From the NCBI GenBank assembly GCA_025451535.1, contig JANWKE010000021.1, positions 1 through 64,000 on the forward strand: DNA of 64,000 nt. The letters are read 5' to 3'. The position numbers and the translations under genes were made by a program. Below are positions 46,361-56,582 of the stretch, piece after piece (the first letter of the stretch is position 1; every line of letters begins with the position of its first letter). This DNA is from Verrucomicrobiia bacterium. Lineage in GTDB: Bacteria > Verrucomicrobiota > Verrucomicrobiia > Limisphaerales > UBA11358. The notes under the pieces were generated by a model. That model was not told the DNA's origin, did not search any database, and saw nothing but the letters and a program-made list of their open reading frames with translations.

Positions 46361-47680
46361 ATGAAATTCAGGTGCCCCATTGCATTTTCGGTCGCCGCCC
46401 TGATGGCGGCCGTTTCCGCCACCAAAGCCGCGCCGGAGACTTTTCCGGAAGTAAAGGATCTGCCCGTGCGCCAAGCAATGCCGGACGCGATGACGATGAA
46501 CGACGGCACAAAGGTGACGACGGTGGCGCAATGGCGCGCGCGGCGTGAAGAGATGAAGGCAATTCTGGAGCATTACGAGCTCGGCCACGCGCCACCGCCA
46601 CCGGGCAACGTGAGTGGACAGGACATCAAGTCCGGCCTCCTGCTCAACGGGACAGTGCAATACCGGCTGGTGCATTTGAAATTCGGGCCGGAATCGAATC
46701 CGGGATTTGACATTGCAATTTTTACGCCGGCGAAGGGTGCCGGGCCGTTTCCGACCATTATCAACCCGTCTTTTTTCAACACGCCCGGCGTGGCAGTTAC
46801 GAACCCGCCTGCCGTTCCGCCGGCGTCGGCCATGACGAATACTCAAGCGCGTCTGCGATTTCTTTTCAGCGCACCCGTCACGCCGGAGCGGGCGGCGGAA
46901 GGTTTCAGCAACCAGTTGGCGCGCGGTTATGCGATGGTGACCTATCGCTACACCCAGTGCGGCGCCGACAGTGCCAATTTCCGGCTTTCATCCTTTTATC
47001 CGGCCTATCCGGGTTACGACTGGGGCGTGCTGCTCGGCTGGGCGTGGGGGCTGTCGCGTGTGGTGGATTACCTCGAGACACAACCGTTCGTGGACACGAA
47101 CCGACTTATCGCGCTGGGCCATTCGCGGCTCGGCAAACTGGTGATGGTGGCGACGGCTTTCGACGAACGCATTGCGCTCGGCGCACCGGCCGGGTCGAGC
47201 GGCGCCGGCACCGGCGCGTATCGTTTTTGCGGGCCCGGTCGCGGTGGCAAGGAAGGCATCGAAGATATGACCCGGAAATTTCCATATTACTTCGTGCCGC
47301 GGCTCAAGGAATTCACCGGCCAGATGGAGAAACTGCCGTTTGAAGCGTATTGGTACATTGCGTTGACCGCGCCGCGCCCGTGGATTTCGGTGGAAGGCAC
47401 GGACGACCAGAACTGCGTGCCCAACGCGGTCAAACAATCCGTGCTTGCGGCCAAACCGGTGTATGCGTTTTTAGGCGTGAGTGCGGACCGGGTGGGCGTG
47501 AATTACGAACCGCACCGCCATATGTTGACGGCAGGCGATTGGACAGCGGCGTTGGATTTTGCCGACCAACAATTACGCGGCATTGATCATCATCGTCGGT
47601 TTGACCGGTTTCCGCCGGAATCAGCGCCGCCCACACCGGGTAAGATTTCGTTAAAAACCAACGCGATGGTTACGCCATGA
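46361..47680 (+). CDS. CE15-like glucuronyl esterase/acetylxylan esterase-type alpha/beta hydrolase
   Basis: Nucleophile motif ALGHSRLGKLVMVATAFDERIALGAPAGSSGAG; PYYFVPRLKEFTGQMEKLPFEAYWYIALTAPRP; H in EPHRHMLT. Confidence 0.82.
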   Translation: MKFRCPIAFSVAALMAAVSATKAAPETFPEVKDLPVRQAMPDAMTMNDGTKVTTVAQWRARREEMKAILEHYELGHAPPPPGNVSGQDIKSGLLLNGTVQYRLVHLKFGPESNPGFDIAIFTPAKGAGPFPTIINPSFFNTPGVAVTNPPAVPPASAMTNTQARLRFLFSAPVTPERAAEGFSNQLARGYAMVTYRYTQCGADSANFRLSSFYPAYPGYDWGVLLGWAWGLSRVVDYLETQPFVDTNRLIALGHSRLGKLVMVATAFDERIALGAPAGSSGAGTGAYRFCGPGRGGKEGIEDMTRKFPYYFVPRLKEFTGQMEKLPFEAYWYIALTAPRPWISVEGTDDQNCVPNAVKQSVLAAKPVYAFLGVSADRVGVNYEPHRHMLTAGDWTAALDFADQQLRGIDHHRRFDRFPPESAPPTPGKISLKTNAMVTP

Positions 47681-48933
47681 AACAAGTCTGGCTTGCTGCG
47701 ATTTCCCTCACCCTGATCTGGCACACGGGATGGGCCATTGTGGAACGTGCGCCGTTCAATGTCCGCGCCTTCGGCGCGACGGGCGACGGCACGAACCGGG
47801 ACACGGTTGCCTTCCAGAAGGCGCTCGATACCTGCGCCGTCGGCGGGGGCACCGTCATCGTGCCCGCCGGGAATTATCTGATCGGGAGCATCGAACTGAA
47901 ATCGCGCACGATCCTGCTGCTGGAACAGGGCGCACATCTGCTCGGCAGTCCTGATTTGGAAGATTATCCGATTATCAAAGTGCGCTGGGAGGGGAAATGG
48001 ATTGACGGCCATCGCGCGCTGCTTTTTGCCCACGACGCGAACCACATTGCCATCATCGGGCCGGGGACAATTTCCGGCAATCCCGCGCTCGGCGGACGGC
48101 AAATGCCGCGCCGTCCGGTCATCATCGAGTCAATCAGTTGCACCAACGTTCAGTTCAATGGTTTTACCACCGAACATCACAGCATGTGGTCCATCCATCC
48201 CACGTACTGTGAAAATGTGGTCGCAAAAAATCTCACCATCCGCAGTACCGGCGGCAACGGCGACGGCATTGACGTGGATTCGTGCCAACACGTCCGCATC
48301 GAAAACTGCGACATCGCGACCGGCGACGATTGCATTGCCCTCAAATCCGGGCGCGGCCTGGAAGGCTACCGTATCGCCAGGCCGACAGAGGACGTCTTGA
48401 TTTCCCGTTGCACGCTGGCTGACAGCATTTTTGCCTGCATTGGCATCGGCAGCGAAACCTCCGGCGGCATTCGGGATGTGCGAATTGAGGACTGCAAATT
48501 CACGCGGGCCCGGACCTATGCCATTTACATCAAAAGCCGGCCCGGCCGCGGCGCGTTCATTGAAAACATTTCCGCGACCAACCTGGATGTCACCACCGCG
48601 CCCGGTGGTTTCCTGCGCGTGAACCTTTTGAACAGCGGCATTCAGGACCCCGAACCGGTCTCCGGCGATGAGGGGATTCCTGCCGCCAGGAATTACCGTT
48701 TCAGCGGCGTGAAGGTGGACTGCGGCACGCTGGTGGATGCGGCTTCGATTTCTCCCGTAAAACCCGTGGACGGATTTTCCCTGGTGAATATCAACGGCAC
48801 CTGCCGGACGGCCATTGCGCTCGCCAATATAACCCACGTGGAATTACGCAACATCCACGTCACCGGCTTCGAAGGTCTATTTCTCACGCACACCAATGTT
48901 CAAGGTGTCGGGTTGGAGGAAACCGGAAAGTGA
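47677..48933 (+). CDS. Glycoside hydrolase family 28 (polygalacturonase-like)
   Basis: PFNVRAFGATGDGTNRDTVAFQKALDTCAVGGGTVIVPAGNYLIGSIELKS; NGDGIDVDSCQHVRIENCDIATGDDCIALKSG. Confidence 0.94.
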   Translation: MKQVWLAAISLTLIWHTGWAIVERAPFNVRAFGATGDGTNRDTVAFQKALDTCAVGGGTVIVPAGNYLIGSIELKSRTILLLEQGAHLLGSPDLEDYPIIKVRWEGKWIDGHRALLFAHDANHIAIIGPGTISGNPALGGRQMPRRPVIIESISCTNVQFNGFTTEHHSMWSIHPTYCENVVAKNLTIRSTGGNGDGIDVDSCQHVRIENCDIATGDDCIALKSGRGLEGYRIARPTEDVLISRCTLADSIFACIGIGSETSGGIRDVRIEDCKFTRARTYAIYIKSRPGRGAFIENISATNLDVTTAPGGFLRVNLLNSGIQDPEPVSGDEGIPAARNYRFSGVKVDCGTLVDAASISPVKPVDGFSLVNINGTCRTAIALANITHVELRNIHVTGFEGLFLTHTNVQGVGLEETGK

Positions 48934-48946
48934 TTTTCAATTTCCC

Positions 48947-49375
48947 ATGACCTTTCGTCGCGCCGCGTTGAGTGATTGTGCCCGGCTCGCGGAGTTGAAT
49001 CATCGGTTGATCCAGGACGAGGGCCATCGGAATCCGATGACGGTTGCCGAATTGGAACAACGGATGAAAGGCTGGCTGGCGTCCGAATACGCGGCGGCGC
49101 TGTTCGAAAACGACGGAGGAGTCGTCGGGTACGCCTTATATCGCGCAGGGCCGGAGGAGATTTATTTGCGGCAACTGTTCGTGGTGCGCAACCGGCGACG
49201 GCAGGGCATTGGGCGTGAGGCCATGGAAATCTTGCGTACCCAAATCTGGCCGAAGCACAAACGGCTGACGGTTGGAGTCCTGGTCCGGAACACCGCCGCC
49301 ATCGCGTTCTGGCGGGCGGTGGGTTACCGGGACTATTCCCTGACCCTGGAAATTTTGCCGGAGGCGCCCGCCTAG
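48947..49375 (+). CDS. GNAT family N-acetyltransferase
   Basis: FRRAALSDCARLAELNHRLIQDEGHRNPMTVAELEQRM...YLRQLFVVRNRRRQGIGREAMEIL. Confidence 0.92.
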   Translation: MTFRRAALSDCARLAELNHRLIQDEGHRNPMTVAELEQRMKGWLASEYAAALFENDGGVVGYALYRAGPEEIYLRQLFVVRNRRRQGIGREAMEILRTQIWPKHKRLTVGVLVRNTAAIAFWRAVGYRDYSLTLEILPEAPA

Positions 49376-49510
49376 GTCCGGCCTCTGTTGCTCGCTGCGG
49401 AGAGGTTGAGTTGCTGCCGGATGGAGAATGTCATGAATCGCATGGACTATTCTCTAAATGCTGTTTTCCGGCTTGAAGTAATGCGTATGGGAATGGGAAA
49501 CTGATCTAAT

Positions 49511-50557
49511 ATGAGACCCGAGCAGTGGGAAATTGTCAAGAAGGCCGCGCGGCTGGAGAAACTCGACAAGGTGCCCATGGCCATGATCATAGACAGTCCG
49601 TGGATTCCCGGCTATCTCGGTTTGAAGCACATGGATTATTTTCTCGACCCGGAGTTGTGGTTCCAGTCCAACCTGAAAATCCACAAGGAATTTCCCGACA
49701 TCATCTTCGTGCCATCCTGGTGGATGGAATATGGCATGGCGGCCGAACCGTCCGCGCTCGGCGCCAAAATCAAGTTCTGGCCGGACAACACGCCCAGTGA
49801 ATATCACACGCTCTATCACATCGAAGATCTTGAGAACTGGCCGGAATATGAGGTGGAAAACGACGCGTTCATGGGCATGACGCTGCATCGTATCCGCATG
49901 CACCGGCAGCGAATCCTGGACACGGGGGAAATCCTGCCGCTGGTCACGTCGCGCGGGCCGATGTGCACGGCGGGTTTCGTGCGCAGCACGACGGATTTCA
50001 TGATTGACCTCGTGGAAAAGCCGGAATGGGCGCACAAACTGCTCAATGTGTGCACGAACCTCATCATCGACTGGCTCAAGGCCCAGCACAAAGCGATGGG
50101 CGACACGGTGGAAGGTATTTTCGTTCTGGATGACATAGTCGGTTTTGTGAACGAGGAGCATTACCAGGAATTTGCGCATCCGTATCTGAAGAAAATCTGC
50201 GACGCGTTCCCGAAGGACTGGGTGAAAATTTACCATAACGACGCGGAGGTGCAAGCCTGCCTCGATCATCTGCCCGACTGCGGTTTCAACGTTTTGAACT
50301 GGGGCAAACAGACGGACATCTCCGAAGTAAAGGAACGCGTCGGTGACCGGATGTGTCTGATGGGGAACGTGAATCCGCTGGAGGTCGGCGTGCGCGGCAC
50401 GCCCGAAGAAGTGCGTGAGGCGACGCTGGATGTCCTGAAAAAGAGCGGCGGGCAGGGAATCATTCTTTCCGTTGGCGGCGGCACCAGTCCAGGCATGCCG
50501 AAGCAAAATATCGAGGCGATGTTGCAGGCGCTGGCGGAATTTAACGGTAACCGGTGA
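49511..50557 (+). CDS. Uroporphyrinogen decarboxylase (URO-D) family corrinoid methyltransferase
   Basis: URO-D-like fold sequence (GFVRSTTDFMIDLVEKPEWAHKLLNVCTNLIIDWLKAQ...GFNVLNWGKQTDISEVKERVGDRMCLMGNVNPLEVGVRGTPEEVREA); immediately upstream of a corrinoid protein gene. Confidence 0.85.
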   Translation: MRPEQWEIVKKAARLEKLDKVPMAMIIDSPWIPGYLGLKHMDYFLDPELWFQSNLKIHKEFPDIIFVPSWWMEYGMAAEPSALGAKIKFWPDNTPSEYHTLYHIEDLENWPEYEVENDAFMGMTLHRIRMHRQRILDTGEILPLVTSRGPMCTAGFVRSTTDFMIDLVEKPEWAHKLLNVCTNLIIDWLKAQHKAMGDTVEGIFVLDDIVGFVNEEHYQEFAHPYLKKICDAFPKDWVKIYHNDAEVQACLDHLPDCGFNVLNWGKQTDISEVKERVGDRMCLMGNVNPLEVGVRGTPEEVREATLDVLKKSGGQGIILSVGGGTSPGMPKQNIEAMLQALAEFNGNR

Positions 50558-50658
50558 CCGTTTTTTAGAAGCATGGAAAACCCCACACCCGGCCTGCGGC
50601 TACCTTCTTCCCGCCCAAGCGGGGAGAGGGGCGATTTATTTTAGAAAAGGAAAATTAA

Positions 50659-51648
50659 ATGCCGGATTACGCATTGATGAACCAGTGCCTTTACGAAGGC
50701 AAGGCCAGGGAAGTCGAACAGATGACCAGGGATGCCCTTGCTGAAGGGCGGAGCGTTCAGGAAGTTTTGACCGAAGGTTTGATTGCCGGGATGAGTGTTG
50801 TCGGCGAGGATTTCAAATACAACATTCTTTACGTGCCGGAGGTGCTGATTGCCGCGCGCGCGATGAAGGCGGGCATGACCGTATTGAAACCGCTGCTGAC
50901 CGCGAAGGATTCGGGTGTGCAACCGGCAGGTGTGTTGTTGATGGGCACTGTGCGCGGTGATTTGCATGATATCGGGAAGAATCTCGTTTGCATGATGGCC
51001 GAAGGCGCGGGGTTTGAAGTGCACGATATCGGTGTGGACCAGAGCATTGATAAATTTCTGGCCGCGACCGAACAATTCAAGCCGAACATCATCGGCATGA
51101 GCGCGCTGCTCACGACGACGATGACCTACATGAAGACCGTGATTGACGGCTACAAGGAGCGTGGGTTCGCCCACATCAAATTCGCCATTGGCGGCGCGCC
51201 CATCAGCCAGATGTACGCGGACGAAATCGGCGCGGATGGCTACGGCGCGGATGCGTCGAGCGCGGTGGATTTGTTCCTTTATTTCATGGGCAAGGGCGCC
51301 GCGCCCTCCGCGAAATCCAAGCTGGAAACGATTGAAGCCATCAAAAACGAGCGCGCCGAATCGCGGGCGGTGGCGCGGCCGGCCAATGCCCGATCGAAAT
51401 TTCAAATTCTCTACTGGCAGCACATTCCGTCGCAGATCAAGGCGTGGGACGACTTCAATGAAATCAAGGTGGAACTGCCGCAGCGTTTCACCGTGCGGAT
51501 TGATGCGCTGGCGCAGTCCAAAGGCCTGACCAGCGCAGACGACTTTCTTTCGCAATGGAAATGGAGCGATGAACAGGAACGCGACGGCACCGCCGAGGAA
51601 GTTGCCCGGGCCGTGAAGGATGAACTGGAGAGAAAGTTTCCGGGCTAA
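50659..51648 (+). CDS. Methyltransferase cognate corrinoid protein with C-terminal extra domain
   Basis: Cobalamin-binding motif GDLHDIGKNLV (DxHxxG), GMSALLTTTM, IGGAPIS; C-terminal ~80 aa starting near FQILYWQHIPSQIKAWDDF. Confidence 0.9.
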   Translation: MPDYALMNQCLYEGKAREVEQMTRDALAEGRSVQEVLTEGLIAGMSVVGEDFKYNILYVPEVLIAARAMKAGMTVLKPLLTAKDSGVQPAGVLLMGTVRGDLHDIGKNLVCMMAEGAGFEVHDIGVDQSIDKFLAATEQFKPNIIGMSALLTTTMTYMKTVIDGYKERGFAHIKFAIGGAPISQMYADEIGADGYGADASSAVDLFLYFMGKGAAPSAKSKLETIEAIKNERAESRAVARPANARSKFQILYWQHIPSQIKAWDDFNEIKVELPQRFTVRIDALAQSKGLTSADDFLSQWKWSDEQERDGTAEEVARAVKDELERKFPG

Positions 51649-51745
51649 GAATTCCGACAGTCCAGCCGCGGGGAGAATTTCCTACCGGCAGGCAGGGTCC
51701 TGTCGGGCTCGCTGGCGTTGACTTCAGGAACTGCCAAGACTTCGG

Positions 51746-53719
51746 CTATTTGTTCTGAGTACTCTCCGGCCAATCATCGGTACGGAACGGCACTGCCGGC
51801 AAGCCGGCCGCGTTGTAGAGCGTGGCCAGCGGATTAGCCTGCCAGGCGTAGCGGGCCGCCACGGGGTCAGGCACCTGGGGCGACGAAACCACGACCGAGT
51901 CGCCCACAATCCTGGCGTCGGCCCAGTGCCATTTGCGGTCCTGGCCGGCGGTGGAAAATTCGCCCAATTTGTCACCTTTGACGACCAGCCCGCCATCGGT
52001 ATGGGCGAAGTTGAGTTTCAGCGCCCCGGGCAGGTGCTTCATTGAACTATAGGTCGGACCTTGATATGGAATCTTTTCCCCATAGGTTTCAGCCAGTGCA
52101 CAATAGGCCAGGCGGTCGCCCACCGGCACTTTGTTTTTCGGATGAATGTTGTCGGCATCGCCCGTGTCCACCGTGACGGCCAACCCGCAATCCGGGACGT
52201 TTTTGGCGGTCAAGGCCTGCGCCTCGCGCAGTTCGGCCCAGCCATCAGTGCCCGGTTCACTGCGACGTTCCATGAAGGCGGGCAGGCCGACGATGTAAAA
52301 CGGGAAATCGCCCTGGCCAAACAGGTCCCGCCAATTCCCAATCATCGCCGGGAGCAACGTGCGGTAGCGATAGGCCTGTGTGAAATTCGCTTCGCCCTGG
52401 TACCAAATAGCGCCTTTGATGGCCAGCGGCGCCACCGGTGCAATCATGCCGAGATAAAGCACGGCCGGCATGGTTGGATAATTCTCAAAATCCAGCGGCA
52501 TCGGATGCGGGGGCCTGGCGTTGAAACTGAGTTTGCCTTTCCACTCGCCTGCCAGCGGCACGACCGTGTCGCCCAGCACCAGACGCATCTCGTCCGGCTT
52601 GGACAGAAAACTGTCCTTCGATTTCAATTTAAATATGCTGAGCGTCACCAGATTCGTGCCCGGCTTCAGATCGTTGCGCGGCACATCATAATCCCGATTA
52701 TGTTCCACCCAGGAACTGGCCCCGACCCACTGGCCATTGATATAGGTGGTGTCCATCTTTTCGATCCAACCGAGGTGGAGGGAGGCCTGGCCGGCGGGCA
52801 GCGGATCGGGCAGGACGATTTCCTTGCGGAACCAGCAGACGCAGGGTACATCAGCCAAACCCATTTCCTCAAAGGCGCCGGGAAGGTGGACGGTTTGCCA
52901 ATCTGAATCATCCGCGTCCGCCGAAGCCCATTGGTTGCTGAGGCCGATGTCATATTCATCGAGCCAGTGCATCAGGAAACTGCCATAGCGCGGACCAGGT
53001 TTGGCGCTGAGACGTTCTATGCCCGCCAATTTCGGGTCATAGCCACCGGCCTTGTGCAAGGCCGCCGGGCTCGTCCAGCTCTCCACCGGGCTGCCGCCGA
53101 CGCAGTCTTCGATCAAACCCACCGGCACATGGGTGTCCTGCTGCAGCCGGCGACCAAAGAAATAAGCCACGGCCGAAAATCCGCCCCACCCGCCTTCGCT
53201 GATGGTCTGCGGCGAGCAAATTTTCCATCCACCATTCGCATCCGGAACCTTCGCCGGGGAATAGGAAACTTTGTGGTTCACCAGGAAAAGCCGGATTTCC
53301 GGATGGTTCGCGTCTTTGATTTCCTCCGTGGCATTGTTTACCAGCCCGATGCCCAACTCCATATTGGATTGGCCGCCACACAGCCAGATATCACCTACCA
53401 GAACTTCGTGAAATACGACGGCTTGATCCGGCCCGACGATTTTAAGGGTGTAAGGTCCCCCGGGCTCCGGCGGCTTAATGTCCGCTTGCCAGCGGCCATC
53501 CGCGTCCACCACCGCCTTCGCGGTGTGTCCGGCGATTGTCACCTTGATGATTTCCCCGGGTTTGGCCCAACCCCAGATCGGATTCGGTTTTCCGCGTTGG
53601 AGCACCATGTTGTCGCTGAATATCGGGCTGACGAATGGCGGGGCCGGCTGGTCGGCGGCGGTTGCACTCAGCAGCGTGACGAAGGCAAAGACGCAAAGAC
53701 AAAATCGTTTGGTTTGCAT
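51746..53719 (-). CDS. Sialate O-acetylesterase family protein, exported
   Basis: PFVSPIFSDNMVLQRGKPNPIWGWAKPGE; GDIWLCGGQSNMELG; KGAIWYQGEANF; GH2-like sugar-binding insertion. Confidence 0.92.
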   Translation of the reverse strand: MQTKRFCLCVFAFVTLLSATAADQPAPPFVSPIFSDNMVLQRGKPNPIWGWAKPGEIIKVTIAGHTAKAVVDADGRWQADIKPPEPGGPYTLKIVGPDQAVVFHEVLVGDIWLCGGQSNMELGIGLVNNATEEIKDANHPEIRLFLVNHKVSYSPAKVPDANGGWKICSPQTISEGGWGGFSAVAYFFGRRLQQDTHVPVGLIEDCVGGSPVESWTSPAALHKAGGYDPKLAGIERLSAKPGPRYGSFLMHWLDEYDIGLSNQWASADADDSDWQTVHLPGAFEEMGLADVPCVCWFRKEIVLPDPLPAGQASLHLGWIEKMDTTYINGQWVGASSWVEHNRDYDVPRNDLKPGTNLVTLSIFKLKSKDSFLSKPDEMRLVLGDTVVPLAGEWKGKLSFNARPPHPMPLDFENYPTMPAVLYLGMIAPVAPLAIKGAIWYQGEANFTQAYRYRTLLPAMIGNWRDLFGQGDFPFYIVGLPAFMERRSEPGTDGWAELREAQALTAKNVPDCGLAVTVDTGDADNIHPKNKVPVGDRLAYCALAETYGEKIPYQGPTYSSMKHLPGALKLNFAHTDGGLVVKGDKLGEFSTAGQDRKWHWADARIVGDSVVVSSPQVPDPVAARYAWQANPLATLYNAAGLPAVPFRTDDWPESTQNK

Positions 53720-53782
53720 GACTCGAACAATAGGTTGTTGCCTGAAGCGGGACAATTTTCTTTCGGATCGGGGTTTTAAAAA

Positions 53783-55246
53783 TTATTGCGTTTGTGAGAG
53801 GGGCCGCAGGACCGGCAGCGGACCATGGATGTAACGATCTGCCCATTCCAAAAACGCCGGCCAGTTCGGGGCATCGGTGTGTCCGCCGTCATGCTGTCGC
53901 CAGGCCAGATCGCCGTTGGTCAACGCGGTATTGATCGGTGGCATCGGGGCGGTGAGATAATTGCCGGGGACGCCCAAATCTTTTTTGCCCAGCAGCTGAT
54001 AGACCGGGCCGGCGGCAATGGCGGCCATGAAACTGCCGTGCTGGTCCACCCACGTGCCTTCGGCACCGGGGTGGCCTGACATAGCGCCGTAACTGATGAA
54101 CACCGGGCGCGGCGCGCAAAGAGCGATCAATTCATGGGAATCCACCGGCAAATCGCCGGGCGTCAATGGCCCGCCGTATTTGAGAAAATTGCCGGCCATC
54201 CAGTGATATTCGCCGGTGCCGGTGAGATTTTCCACCTGCTCGCCAAAGTTGCGGCGGAAAAGTGCCGCGCCGCCTTTGCCGGAGGAACCCACCAGCGCGA
54301 TGGCAAAACGCGGGTCGTAAGCCATCGTGACCAGCGTCGCTTTGCCATAGCGCGAAAGTCCTTCAATGCCGACCTGCTTTGCGTCCACCGCCGGGTCCGT
54401 TTCAAAATAATCCAGCGCGCGGCTCGCGCCCCACGCCCAGGCGCGTAACGCGCCCCAATCATCCGGCATGCGCGGCTGGCCCCGGTTACACAGGCCGATG
54501 ATGCCCTTCGTCAAGCCGGCGCCGTTGTCAGCCTGGTAGCTGGTGGGCACAATTACGGCGTAACCCCAGCCATTGGACAGAACCAGTTGCTGCCAATTGA
54601 GTCCGCCGCCGAAGGCCCCGAATCCTCGAAAGGCGTTCGTCCCGCCAAACCGGTTTGTTCCGCGGAAGAAACGACTGAAGTCGAAACCAAATTCCAGCAT
54701 CACCGGCACCGGGCCGGTGGCATTGGCGGGTGTGGTCAGCGTCAACTGGATATTTACGCTGATGGGTGGATACGAAGAATTGTCCACGTGGCCGACGAGG
54801 TGTTTGGTGACGACCGGAACCGCGCCGTTGTTCGTGCGAATGATACCGGTCACTTCCCAGGTCACCTTCGGCACATTTTTCGGAACCCGGCCATAAACTT
54901 CGTGGTCGAAATCCTCGACGATTTCCGGCCGCCGTTGCTGCCACCACATTTCCGGCGTGGTGACTTTTTCCCGATTTTTCATTGTGAGCGGATCGGGCAG
55001 GTCGGGATAGGGATTGGCCTTGGCCTCGTCGGTGTTCTGGTAGTTGGCAGCATGCGGATTCATGCCATCGGCGCCGGGCCGCAAGGTTTTGATGCCCAGT
55101 TGCTCCATCAGGTTCCGATGATCCTGTTCGGCGCTCCAATCCATTGGCGCCGGTAAATGGGTGGAGGCAGACTGCGCGCGGCAAAATATGGCCGCGGTCA
55201 AAACAGCGAAGATGAAAGCGCTGGCGGAAATTTTTTTATGTCGCAT
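53783..55246 (-). CDS. CE15-like esterase (glucuronyl/acetylxylan esterase-type), exported
   Basis: KQVGIEGLSRYGKATLVTMAYDPRFAIALVGSSGKGGAALFRRNFGEQVENL; VTKHLVGHVDNSSYP..SVNIQLTLTTPANA. Confidence 0.83.
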   Translation of the reverse strand: MRHKKISASAFIFAVLTAAIFCRAQSASTHLPAPMDWSAEQDHRNLMEQLGIKTLRPGADGMNPHAANYQNTDEAKANPYPDLPDPLTMKNREKVTTPEMWWQQRRPEIVEDFDHEVYGRVPKNVPKVTWEVTGIIRTNNGAVPVVTKHLVGHVDNSSYPPISVNIQLTLTTPANATGPVPVMLEFGFDFSRFFRGTNRFGGTNAFRGFGAFGGGLNWQQLVLSNGWGYAVIVPTSYQADNGAGLTKGIIGLCNRGQPRMPDDWGALRAWAWGASRALDYFETDPAVDAKQVGIEGLSRYGKATLVTMAYDPRFAIALVGSSGKGGAALFRRNFGEQVENLTGTGEYHWMAGNFLKYGGPLTPGDLPVDSHELIALCAPRPVFISYGAMSGHPGAEGTWVDQHGSFMAAIAAGPVYQLLGKKDLGVPGNYLTAPMPPINTALTNGDLAWRQHDGGHTDAPNWPAFLEWADRYIHGPLPVLRPLSQTQ

Positions 55247-55325
55247 AATTTGTCGGGAATGTTCGCCCAAAGTAGGTTTTGTATGAATTTGTGTCAACCA
55301 GGGCGGTACGGCCCTCGTCCAGGTT

Positions 55326-56519
55326 TCATGGGCGGAATAATTTCAGGTCAATCGCGTCCGCCATTATTTTGTAACCAGCTTCATTCGGGTGCAGATGATC
55401 GCCGCTATCCGCCCCCGGCAGCAAGTGCGTGGGGCTTTGCGGATCGCGCATCACTGCGTCAAAATCAATCACCGCGTCAAACCTGCCGCTGGTCCGAATC
55501 CAACGGTTGACCGTTTCCCGCGCTGCTTCATGGGCGGGGCTGTCATAAAAGGACCTGCCAAACGGCAGAATTGTCGCTCCATACACGCGCAGGTGGTGTG
55601 CATGGGCCTGCTCGATCATTTGGCCATAGGCTGCGATCAGATTCGTCGCCACCGATGCATCATGGCTTCCGCCGATGTCATTGACCCCTTCCAGCACAAT
55701 CAGCCAGCGCACGGCGCTGAGCGAAAGCACATCGCGGTCGAAGCGGGACAGCGCCGTTGGCCCCAGGCCGCCGCGCAACACGCAGTTGCCGCCGATGCCT
55801 TCGTTGAGCACCGCGATGCCCGCCGTGTTTTTATCTGCCTGCAAACGGCGCGCGAGATTGTCCGGCCAGCGGTCGTTCTTGTCTGTGCCCGAACCTCTTC
55901 CATCCGTGATGGAATCGCCGAGGGTGACGATGGCCGCCCTCGAAGGGTCCGCCTCCACGTCAAGGCCGGTCAGAATATACCAGTGCTCGGTTTTAGCCGC
56001 CCGGGGCAGGTCCGGCGCCGAAACCCAATCGCCCGCCTGGAGATAAGACGTGGTTCGAGAACCCGGATGTCCCGTGACCGCCGCCGAGGTGCTGCCGAAA
56101 TCAACGGTCACGGCAACATCGGACAATGGCGCCAGGTCAAAATCAAATGGATCGGAAATGACGGTTTCGCCGGCTGGAATCGTCACCGACGCTTTGCCGT
56201 CAAACACCAGCGCCTGGTCAGAGTCCGTTTTAATCGTGCTCCCGCCCGCCCACTGAGCCAGGTGAACGGAATCCATCGTCACCGGATTCGTGCCGAACGC
56301 GTTCGAGAATCGCGCCCGCAATTTTTCCCCGCCGATGGACACCTGAACAACCTGGCGCAGCGTGTTGCTGGTCAACCCCGGCGGCGGCGGTAGATTTCTC
56401 GGTTCGGTCAGTTGGGGCGACGAACCCCATGTGCCCACCCAAATGGCACCTTGCGCGTGACAAAAACCGGCGACGCAGATGGCCGGGAAAATGAATTTGA
56501 AAAGTCGATTTGTTTTCAT
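55326..56519 (-). CDS. SGNH/GDSL hydrolase family esterase, exported
   Basis: AIVTLGDSITDGRGSGTDKNDRWPDNLARRL; VLNEGIGGNCVL; DHLHPNEAGYKIMADAI. Confidence 0.92.
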   Translation of the reverse strand: MKTNRLFKFIFPAICVAGFCHAQGAIWVGTWGSSPQLTEPRNLPPPPGLTSNTLRQVVQVSIGGEKLRARFSNAFGTNPVTMDSVHLAQWAGGSTIKTDSDQALVFDGKASVTIPAGETVISDPFDFDLAPLSDVAVTVDFGSTSAAVTGHPGSRTTSYLQAGDWVSAPDLPRAAKTEHWYILTGLDVEADPSRAAIVTLGDSITDGRGSGTDKNDRWPDNLARRLQADKNTAGIAVLNEGIGGNCVLRGGLGPTALSRFDRDVLSLSAVRWLIVLEGVNDIGGSHDASVATNLIAAYGQMIEQAHAHHLRVYGATILPFGRSFYDSPAHEAARETVNRWIRTSGRFDAVIDFDAVMRDPQSPTHLLPGADSGDHLHPNEAGYKIMADAIDLKLFRP

Positions 56520-56582
56520 GAGGGCATGATGATTTGAGCAGTAATGGTTGATGTGGTTGGCCCGCCAGTGTTCCTTTGCCGG

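Noticed and set aside
49376-49510. Cobalamin riboswitch upstream of the methyltransferase gene
   Set aside because: No convincing B12-box or pseudoknot arrangement recognised by eye; a covariance-model search would be needed.
49454-50506. 350-aa reverse-strand ORF
   Set aside because: Antisense shadow of the URO-D-family methyltransferase gene; no domain signature.
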